Origin: Actinomycetota bacterium
GTDB lineage: Bacteria > Actinomycetota > Actinomycetes > Nanopelagicales > Nanopelagicaceae
Direction of reading: 5' to 3'
DNA length: 5,118 nucleotides
NCBI GenBank assembly: GCA_026392775.1
Contig: JAPLBK010000091.1
Location: 1 to 5,118, forward strand
In this document: positions 1 through 5,118 of the stretch, piece after piece
Numbering within the stretch: position 1 is the first letter of the stretch
Layout: each line of letters starts with the position of its first letter
Position numbers and translations under genes: made by a program
Notes under the pieces: generated by a model
What the model was told of the DNA's origin: nothing
Databases searched by the model: none
What the model saw: only the letters and a program-made list of their open reading frames with translations

Positions 1-1078
1 TAGCAATCAAGGCTGAACCTCCATAGGAAAGTAGTGGCAAAGTTACACCCACCACTGGAAGAACGCTGACTGCAGAGCCAATATTGAGCACAGTTTGAAT
101 GCCTATCCAGCAACCAATACCCGAACAGACATAGCGCACCATTGGATCTTGGGTGCCAAGAGCGATTTTAAATATTGAGAACAAAAGAGTCGACAGTAAT
201 AACAAAGTCGCGATAGTTCCAAAAAGACCAAGCTCTTCGCCTATGACTGAAAAGATAAAGTCTGTGTGAGCTTCAGGAAGATTTCCCCACTTTTGACGGC
301 TGGCTCCAAGTCCAACACCAAATAAACCACCACTAGCTAAGCCTAAAAGGCTGTGAGCAGGCTGCCAGCCCACTGATTTGTATTGTTCTTCAGCAAATGG
401 ATTAAGAAAAACAGACAAGCGTGCAACGCGATATGGGGCAGAGATAATCAGTGCTGCAATTCCTAAAAAACCCACAGCTGAAATCGCTGCAAATAACTTC
501 AGATGCACTCCTGAAACCCAGAGCATTCCTGCAAGTACAAAGGCAAATACGGAGGCTGTTCCTAAATCTTTTCCTAGAAGCACTAATAAAATACAGAGCA
601 AAAACGCTGGTGCAATCAGTTTGAGAACATTGGCTTGAATATCACCTGCACGTTCACGTTTTGCCAAAATTGAGCCAGCCCACAAAATCATTAAGAACTT
701 GGCGATTTCACTGGGTTGAACATCGACAAAGCCAAGTGAAATCCAGTTGTTATTACCATTCACGCTTTTACCAACTCCGGGTACTTGCACAACTGCAAGT
801 AGGCCCACTGAAGCCAGAACACCAAAACGAGCAAAGAACTTCCAACGGGACAAAGAAAAACGCGAGAGCGCCCATGCCATTGGAATTGCAAGAACTAAGA
901 AGATTAATTGGCGAAGGAGAATCGCCCATGTGGAGCCCTTATTGTCAAGAGAGTAAATAGATGAAGCAGAAAAAACCATAATCAAACCAAAAATACTCAA
1001 AGCAAACGTGCTTCCAACTAGCATGTAATACAGATTGATGGGGCGAGTGAAAAGATTGCTGCGCTTTTGTGTTTTCAC
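1..1078 (-). CDS. ftsW: FtsW, SEDS-family septal peptidoglycan glycosyltransferase (3' end cut off by the window edge)
   Basis: Membrane protein of the divisome that polymerises lipid II into septal glycan together with a class B penicillin-binding protein; it was earlier proposed to be a lipid II flippase. I translated it by hand: 359 codons are present and the frame is open to base 1. After a short basic N-terminus (about 18 residues) come repeated hydrophobic segments, the first near 19-38. SEDS landmarks are the loop GVGKSVNGNNNWISLG (101-116) followed by QPSEIAKF (121-128), KDLGTA (170-175), NPF (226-228), LPEAHTDFIFSVIGEELG (267-284) and TLPLLSYGGS (346-355). D273 matches the catalytic Asp (D297 in E. 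coli FtsW). E. coli FtsW is 414 residues, so about the last 40 or more are missing. The GTG start overlaps the murD stop as GTGA and has a Shine-Dalgarno-like AAGAAGG ten bases upstream. An ATG at codon 19 would fall inside the first membrane segment and is less likely. FtsW is favoured over RodA because of the dcw context. Confidence 0.96.
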   Translation of the reverse strand, partial: MKTQKRSNLFTRPINLYYMLVGSTFALSIFGLIMVFSASSIYSLDNKGSTWAILLRQLIFLVLAIPMAWALSRFSLSRWKFFARFGVLASVGLLAVVQVPGVGKSVNGNNNWISLGFVDVQPSEIAKFLMILWAGSILAKRERAGDIQANVLKLIAPAFLLCILLVLLGKDLGTASVFAFVLAGMLWVSGVHLKLFAAISAVGFLGIAALIISAPYRVARLSVFLNPFAEEQYKSVGWQPAHSLLGLASGGLFGVGLGASRQKWGNLPEAHTDFIFSVIGEELGLFGTIATLLLLSTLLFSIFKIALGTQDPMVRYVCSGIGCWIGIQTVLNIGSAVSVLPVVGVTLPLLSYGGSALIA

Positions 1079-2442
1079 TTACTCACGACCTTCTTTACTG
1101 CAGCTGCAAAGCGATCGCCGCGATCGGCATAAGAGATGAATTGATCCATGGACGCGCACGCCGGGGCTAAAAGAACCGTATCGCCAGCTTTGGCAAAGCC
1201 GTGGGCAGCGCTCACAGCTTTTTCCATTAACTCTTGCGATGAATCACCATCAATAAGAAGGCGTGGAACATCTGGGCAGAACTTAATAAGTGCAGCTTCA
1301 ATTAATCCTCTGTCAGTCCCAATAAGAATCGCAGCCTTAATCCGCTTGGCGGTGCGCTCTACTAACTCATCCATAGCCGCACCTTTAGCTAATCCCCCCG
1401 CAATCCAAATCACTGATTCATGTGAGAGCAGTGATGCTGTTGCTGCATGTGGGTTAGTTGCTTTGGAGTCATCAACCCAGTTAATTGAATCCGCTGAATA
1501 AATCGTTTCAATGCGATGGCGCCCGGGTCGAAAACCCTTGATTGCAGCGCGAATGTCCTCATGAGAAACCCCAACAGCTCGGGCAAGTGCTGCCGCAGCT
1601 AAGGTATTTGAAACATTGTGTGGAATTGTTGGCTTTACTTCCACTAACTCGGCAAACATCGAGGCTTCTTGGGTATCTTGCACAAAAGCGCGATCTACTA
1701 AGAGCTCTTCTACTACGCCAATCTCACCTGGAGCCGGTGTATCTAGGCTATAAAACACTTTTCTTCCCTGCCAATGGCTGGTGCGCTTCACTATTTCGCC
1801 ATCATCAGCATTTAATACCCCTGTGGATGCGCGATCTAGAATGCTGAGCTTAACTTTTGCATACTCATCAAAGCTTCCATGCCAATCAATGTGATCATCG
1901 GCAATATTGAGAATTGCACTTGCCACAAATTGAGCCTGCTTTGACCAGTGAAGTTGAAAAGAGGAAAGCTCGAGAACTAGAACTTCATATGCATCACTGC
2001 GATCTACTACTTCAATGACCGTCTCACCAACGTTTCCGCATGCAGCTGCTGTGAGGCCTCCGCGCTTTAACATTGCAGCAACCATTTCAACCGTTGTTGT
2101 CTTACCGTTAGTGCCAGTCAGGGCCAGCCACTTTTGCGCAGGTGCAATCTCACTCTTTATTTGCCAGGCCAAATCAACTTCATTGAGCAGAGGCAAACCT
2201 ACTTTCATGGCGCCAGCAATTAAATGATGGGCTTGGCGCCAGCCTGGTGAAACAACTACTGAATCAAAATCCTTGATTACTACACTCTTGGCATCAATAA
2301 CTCGGTGTTCTGATTTAGCGGCAGGATTTTCATCGGTAATAATCACAGCTGCCCCTCTTTTTATAAGTGCACGGGCAACAGCATTTCCCGTAACACCTGC
2401 ACCAAGAATGAGAATTCTCTGGCCATCAAAAGAAAGTGGCAT
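1075..2442 (-). CDS. murD: MurD, UDP-N-acetylmuramoyl-L-alanine--D-glutamate ligase
   Basis: Cytoplasmic Mur ligase that uses ATP to add D-glutamate to UDP-MurNAc-L-Ala, the second amino acid of the stem peptide. It has 455 residues; E. coli MurD has 438. The N-terminal Rossmann-like domain begins with ILGAGVTGNAVA (12-23) and contains SPGW (65-68). The central ATPase domain has the P-loop LTGTNGKTTT (108-117), ELSSFQL (158-164) and NIADDHIDWHG (179-189). K198 in EYAKVKLSI aligns with the carbamylated Lys of MurD (K198 in E. coli). FRPGRHRIE (304-312) leads into the C-terminal domain, which carries DDSKATNP (324-331) and APACASMDQF (426-435). The SKATNP and ACASMDQF motifs separate it from MurC, MurE and MurF. 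The ATG start lies five bases after the mraY stop. No good Shine-Dalgarno sits at normal spacing, so initiation probably depends on ribosomes finishing mraY. Its stop overlaps the ftsW start. No broken motif or frameshift is seen. Confidence 0.98.
   Translation of the reverse strand: MPLSFDGQRILILGAGVTGNAVARALIKRGAAVIITDENPAAKSEHRVIDAKSVVIKDFDSVVVSPGWRQAHHLIAGAMKVGLPLLNEVDLAWQIKSEIAPAQKWLALTGTNGKTTTVEMVAAMLKRGGLTAAACGNVGETVIEVVDRSDAYEVLVLELSSFQLHWSKQAQFVASAILNIADDHIDWHGSFDEYAKVKLSILDRASTGVLNADDGEIVKRTSHWQGRKVFYSLDTPAPGEIGVVEELLVDRAFVQDTQEASMFAELVEVKPTIPHNVSNTLAAAALARAVGVSHEDIRAAIKGFRPGRHRIETIYSADSINWVDDSKATNPHAATASLLSHESVIWIAGGLAKGAAMDELVERTAKRIKAAILIGTDRGLIEAALIKFCPDVPRLLIDGDSSQELMEKAVSAAHGFAKAGDTVLLAPACASMDQFISYADRGDRFAAAVKKVVSK
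1089..1095 (-). promoter_or_regulatory. Ribosome binding site for ftsW, inside the end of murD
   Basis: On the minus strand AAGAAGG lies within the last codons of murD and ends ten bases before the GTG at 1078-1076. It resembles the Shine-Dalgarno consensus with one mismatch. It supports the GTG as the real ftsW start rather than the ATG 18 codons further in. The function is inferred from position and sequence only. Confidence 0.55.
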
Positions 2443-2447
2443 GGTTA

Positions 2448-3509
2448 TTACTTAACTACCCACTGTGCATAAAACAGACCTAATCCGCCAGCAACACTGA
2501 GTCCAGCAATAATCCAAAAGCGAATAACAACAGTTATCTCAGCCCATCCCTTTAATTCAAAGTGATGATGAAGGGGGGCCATACGAAAGACTCGCTTACC
2601 ACCACTGAGCTTGAAATAAAGGGTTTGAATAACTACTGACATTGTGACGATAACAAATAATCCACCCAGTGGGATCAATAGCAGCTCAACGCGAAGCGTG
2701 GTTGCAAAGCCAGCAATGGCTGCTCCTAAGGCTAAAGAGCCCGTGTCGCCCATAATGATTTTAGCTGGTGCGGTATTCCACCAGAGGAATCCTGTGCAAC
2801 CTCCGGCAAAAGCTGCAGCAAGCACCGCTAGATCAAGTGGATCACGAACTTGATAACAATTACTTGTTAGCACACCGACTGTGCAACTTTGGCCAAACTC
2901 CCACACACCGATTAATACAAATGCTAAAAAAGTCATAATCGTTGCGCCCGTTGCTAAGCCATCGAGGCCATCAGTTAAATTCACACCATTACTGGCTGAC
3001 ATCACCATCAAGATGACAAAAGCAATAACTAAACCTGTGCCAAGGTAGATAGAGGTTTCTTTAACCGTTGATAGGTACTGCGAAATTGGAGTGAGTTGGT
3101 TTTGATCGGCAAACTGCAGGCCCGCATAACCAAAGACACCGGCTAAGGATGCTTGAGCTAAAAGTTTGTATCGTCCCTTAAGGCCACGAGAGTTTTGGCG
3201 TGAAACTTTGAGCCAATCATCTATGAATCCAACACAACCTAAACCAATAACCAACCCAATAACCAAGAGCGCTGAAGCGGTCATTGAATTTCCTGTAATA
3301 AGATGTGCCATGAGATAACCAAAAATCGCGGCCAGAATAAAGATGATGCCACCCATAGTTGGCGTGCCATGCTTTGTCTTATGTGTCGATGGACCATCGT
3401 CTCGAATAATCTGACCAAAGCCACGTGCAGCAAGAATTCGAATTAAAACCTTTGTACCAAAGAGGGCAAATGCGAGAGCGAAGGCTCCTGCGATAAGGAT
3501 CTGTCTCAT
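2448..3509 (-). CDS. mraY: MraY, phospho-N-acetylmuramoyl-pentapeptide-transferase
   Basis: Integral membrane enzyme that transfers phospho-MurNAc-pentapeptide from UDP to undecaprenyl phosphate, making lipid I. It has 353 residues (E. coli 360), with about ten hydrophobic segments as in the family; the first is near 3-23 and the last near 328-350. The cytoplasmic loops carry the family signatures: GPSTHKTKHGTPTMGG (39-54), FIDDWLK (95-101, with D97 and D98), NLTDGLDGLA (177-186), WWNTAPAKIIMGDTGS (243-258, with D255 as a Mg2+/catalytic Asp) and MAPLHHHFELKGW (310-322). All expected acidic and His residues are present. The C-terminal half looks actinobacterial (CYQVRDPLDLA, GFLWW). The predicted outer loop 204-226 has two cysteines, C209 and C218. 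The ATG start overlaps the murF stop as ATGA and has GGAG seven bases upstream. The gene ends in two in-frame TAA codons, five bases before murD. Confidence 0.98.
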   Translation of the reverse strand: MRQILIAGAFALAFALFGTKVLIRILAARGFGQIIRDDGPSTHKTKHGTPTMGGIIFILAAIFGYLMAHLITGNSMTASALLVIGLVIGLGCVGFIDDWLKVSRQNSRGLKGRYKLLAQASLAGVFGYAGLQFADQNQLTPISQYLSTVKETSIYLGTGLVIAFVILMVMSASNGVNLTDGLDGLATGATIMTFLAFVLIGVWEFGQSCTVGVLTSNCYQVRDPLDLAVLAAAFAGGCTGFLWWNTAPAKIIMGDTGSLALGAAIAGFATTLRVELLLIPLGGLFVIVTMSVVIQTLYFKLSGGKRVFRMAPLHHHFELKGWAEITVVIRFWIIAGLSVAGGLGLFYAQWVVK

Positions 3510-4882
3510 GAATCGACTCCACTCTTTTCTTTCCAGGCACGCTCTAGTGATTCTGCGAGAACTTCAAAACCTTGCGACCTAGATGCTTTCACTAGAACAA
3601 CATCACCAGGTGCCAAGTATTCAACTAAATCAAGAGCTGACTCAATGCTCCGGCGATGGTGAACCACCATTGCGCCAACGGGTTCTCCATATTCTGGAGC
3701 ATCGATTTCAACTAAATGATCTATTCCTAATTCAACCGCAAGGGCGCCAATTGCAGCGCTCTGTGGTGCTTGTGTCTGGCCAAGTTCATTCATCTTTCCA
3801 ACAAAAGCCCATGCAGAACCGCCGCGCTCTTGGGCAAAGAGGGCTAATGCACGCAAGGCAGCACCCATAGATTCTGGGTTAGCGTTATATGCATCGTTAA
3901 TGATCAGTAAATCAGCGCTTTCATGAAGTTCCATGCGCCACTTACTAGCTATTTCACCGGTTGATAAAGAGCTAGCAATTAACTCCAATGGCAGTGAGAG
4001 CGCTGTACCAACTGCGGCAACTGCAAGGGCGTTTGATACTTGATGTGCACCCACCGCGCGCATTCCAACTGCATCTCGCCCTGCTGGTGTAACTAAATCA
4101 AAGTGTGGACGTCCTTCTCGCATTTCAACATCTGCAGCTCTTACTTGAGTATCTGCTTTTTCACCGAAGAGAATTACTTGACCTTGATGCAGGGAGGCCA
4201 TCTTAGGCGTGAACTCATCATAATTTCCTAAGATTGCAATACCGTCTTTATCCAGAGATTGAATAAGTTCGCTCTTGGTCTTTGCAATCACTTCTTGCGA
4301 CCCGAACTCACCAATGTGGGCAGTCCCAACAGTTAGAACAACACCGATGTTTGGTTTTGCAATCTCACACAACCGGGCAATATCGCCCACATGTCGTGCA
4401 CCCATTTCAAGGATACAAAAGCGGGTGCGATCATCACATTGCAGCAAAGTGATAGGCAGACCTAAGTCGTTATTAAATGAGCCTGCTGGTGCAACAGTTG
4501 GACCAACTGCGCCTAACATGTGCGTTAAGAGATCTTTAGTACTTGTCTTTCCTTGCGATCCTGTAATGCCAATAACTATTAGTTTGTCCAAGCGCTTCCT
4601 CACAAATGCTGCCAGAATTGATAAGGCCTCCAGCACATCTGAGACAACAATGCATGGACCATCTATTCGCTCTGAAGTGAGAGAGAACATCGAACCATTT
4701 CGATAAGCATCGGCTGCAAACTCATGGCCATCTGCGTTCTCACCTTTAAGGGCTAAAAAGAAACAACCAGGGGTTGCTGAGCGAGAATCAAAGACCGGTG
4801 CTTTTGAAATTAGTAAATCTTTATCGCAAAAGAGTTCTCCGCCAACTAAAAGGGCTATTTCTCCAGCGGTTAAGGTGATCAT
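3506..4882 (-). CDS. murF: MurF, UDP-N-acetylmuramoyl-tripeptide--D-alanyl-D-alanine ligase
   Basis: Cytoplasmic ATP-dependent Mur ligase that adds the D-Ala-D-Ala dipeptide to UDP-MurNAc-tripeptide, the last soluble step before MraY. It has 458 residues (E. coli 452). The N-terminal substrate domain carries FDSR (31-34) and GCFFLALKGENADGHEF (39-55). The central ATPase domain has the P-loop GITGSQGKTSTKD (105-117), NNDLGLP (137-143), LEMGARHVGDI (158-168) and TVGTAHIGEFGS (184-195). K203 in AKTKSEL fits the carbamylated Lys position of the family. The C-terminal domain has NDAYNANPESM (329-339) and KASRSQGFE (432-440). The GSQGKTSTK P-loop, NNDLGLP and NDAYNANP are typical of MurF rather than MurE. 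The ATG overlaps the murE stop as ATGA. Only a weak GAAGA sits six bases upstream, so translation is probably coupled to murE. The 3' end overlaps mraY by four bases. No damaged motif is seen. Confidence 0.98.
   Translation of the reverse strand: MITLTAGEIALLVGGELFCDKDLLISKAPVFDSRSATPGCFFLALKGENADGHEFAADAYRNGSMFSLTSERIDGPCIVVSDVLEALSILAAFVRKRLDKLIVIGITGSQGKTSTKDLLTHMLGAVGPTVAPAGSFNNDLGLPITLLQCDDRTRFCILEMGARHVGDIARLCEIAKPNIGVVLTVGTAHIGEFGSQEVIAKTKSELIQSLDKDGIAILGNYDEFTPKMASLHQGQVILFGEKADTQVRAADVEMREGRPHFDLVTPAGRDAVGMRAVGAHQVSNALAVAAVGTALSLPLELIASSLSTGEIASKWRMELHESADLLIINDAYNANPESMGAALRALALFAQERGGSAWAFVGKMNELGQTQAPQSAAIGALAVELGIDHLVEIDAPEYGEPVGAMVVHHRRSIESALDLVEYLAPGDVVLVKASRSQGFEVLAESLERAWKEKSGVDS
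3517..3520 (-). promoter_or_regulatory. Ribosome binding site for mraY, inside the end of murF
   Basis: On the minus strand the core GGAG (in GTGGAGTC) lies within the last codons of murF, seven bases before the mraY ATG at 3509-3507. It is the clearest Shine-Dalgarno match in the window. It fixes the mraY start at the ATGA overlap and suggests mraY can load ribosomes itself as well as by coupling to murF. Confidence 0.6.
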
Positions 4883-5118
4883 TTTTTATCTTCAATCGCC
4901 TTAGCTAACTCAATGCGATCATCGAACTCATGCACTTGGCCATTAATTTCTTGGCCCTTTTCATGTCCCTTTCCTAAAACCATCACGACATCGCCAGCTT
5001 GCGCCAAGTTGACCGCTGTGCGAATAGCTTGTGCTCTATCAACAATTACTTCACTGGGTGGCACCACATCTATATCTAAAACCATCTGAACCAAAATGTC
5101 TTCAGCTTTCTCAGAACG
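4879..5118 (-). CDS. murE: MurE, UDP-MurNAc-tripeptide synthetase, C-terminal fragment (5' part outside the window)
   Basis: C-terminal 79 residues of a cytoplasmic Mur ligase that adds the third stem-peptide residue to UDP-MurNAc-L-Ala-D-Glu. The frame is open from the right edge, so the coding region does not begin at the internal ATG at 5085. The fragment opens with RSE, as expected just after DNP of the DNPRSE substrate motif. It continues with VDRAQAIRTAV (26-36), GDVVMVLGKGHEKGQEI (42-58) and a final FDDRIELA stretch, the standard end of MurE. In E. coli MurE the Glu of GKGHE and the Arg of DNPR contact meso-diaminopimelate; both are present here, so a DAP-adding enzyme is likely, but DNP itself is outside the window. 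About 420 N-terminal residues, including the P-loop, are missing only because the window ends. The TGA stop overlaps the murF ATG. Confidence 0.95.
   Translation of the reverse strand, partial: RSEKAEDILVQMVLDIDVVPPSEVIVDRAQAIRTAVNLAQAGDVVMVLGKGHEKGQEINGQVHEFDDRIELAKAIEDKK

Larger units (their letters stand above)
1..5118 (-). other. dcw cluster segment murE-murF-mraY-murD-ftsW, single inferred operon
   Basis: Five co-directional genes occupy the whole window. Three junctions overlap by four bases (4879-4882, 3506-3509 and 1075-1078) and one has a five-base gap (2443-2447). No terminator hairpin or promoter-sized space lies between them. The same order is the standard one for dcw clusters, so co-transcription from a promoter upstream of murE (outside the window) is inferred. 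Internal promoters within coding sequence cannot be excluded by eye. Confidence 0.85.

Noticed and set aside
378..960. Three plus-strand open frames opposite ftsW (378-638, 661-960, 747-956), which could look like genes in an unannotated region.
   Set aside because: The opposite strand reads through as FtsW with all its signature motifs, so this stretch is fully accounted for; two of the frames also overlap each other.
1106..1129. A short GCGATCGC palindrome next to a second CGATCG, which could be a protein-binding site or repeat.
   Set aside because: It encodes the conserved Asp-Arg-Gly-Asp-Arg stretch at the end of MurD; repeated Asp-Arg codons explain it and no further copies were noticed.
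1148..1501. A 117-codon plus-strand open frame opposite murD.
   Set aside because: It is antisense to the intact C-terminal domain of MurD and has no family resemblance.
4275..4706. A 143-codon open frame on the plus strand, the longest antisense frame in the window.
   Set aside because: It lies wholly inside murF, has no recognisable domain, is rich in Ser, Arg, Pro and Thr, and is explained by codon use of the opposite strand.
4879..5094. A stand-alone 71-residue small protein starting at an internal ATG.
   Set aside because: The frame continues without a stop to the right edge and the sequence is the conserved MurE C-terminus, so it is a fragment of murE.

Overview
The window is a compact, wholly coding piece of a bacterial division and cell wall (dcw) cluster. 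Every gene lies on the minus strand, so transcription runs from right to left. In that direction the order is murE (last 79 codons), murF, mraY, murD and ftsW (first 359 codons, running off the left edge). This is the usual dcw order; in actinobacteria such as Mycobacterium, ftsW is followed by murG, murC, ftsQ and ftsZ.

The genes are packed tightly. murE/murF, murF/mraY and murD/ftsW overlap by four bases (ATGA, ATGA and GTGA). mraY and murD are separated by only five bases. No intergenic space is large enough for a promoter, terminator or RNA gene, so the block is almost certainly one polycistronic transcript with translational coupling. There is no gene-free stretch, mobile element, repeat array, CRISPR array or tRNA/rRNA. 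The plus-strand open frames are shadows of the minus-strand genes.

Together the genes cover successive steps of peptidoglycan precursor assembly and use. MurD adds D-Glu, MurE the third residue (probably meso-diaminopimelate) and MurF D-Ala-D-Ala, giving UDP-MurNAc-pentapeptide. MraY moves phospho-MurNAc-pentapeptide onto undecaprenyl phosphate to make lipid I. FtsW, a SEDS glycosyltransferase, polymerises lipid II at the division septum.

The organism is probably an actinobacterium. MraY closely resembles what I recall of mycobacterial MraY in its C-terminal half (CYQVRDPLDLA, GFLWWNTAPAKI, MGDTGSLALG, MAPLHHHFELKGW), and the gene order fits. The base composition is only in the mid-40s percent G+C by rough counting of a few lines, low for that phylum. 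Low G+C, minimal spacing and overlapping genes suggest a streamlined aquatic lineage such as the freshwater acI group (Nanopelagicales: Planktophila or Nanopelagicus). That placement is inference from memory, not a database result. I found no previously undescribed system here; the findings listed are modest.
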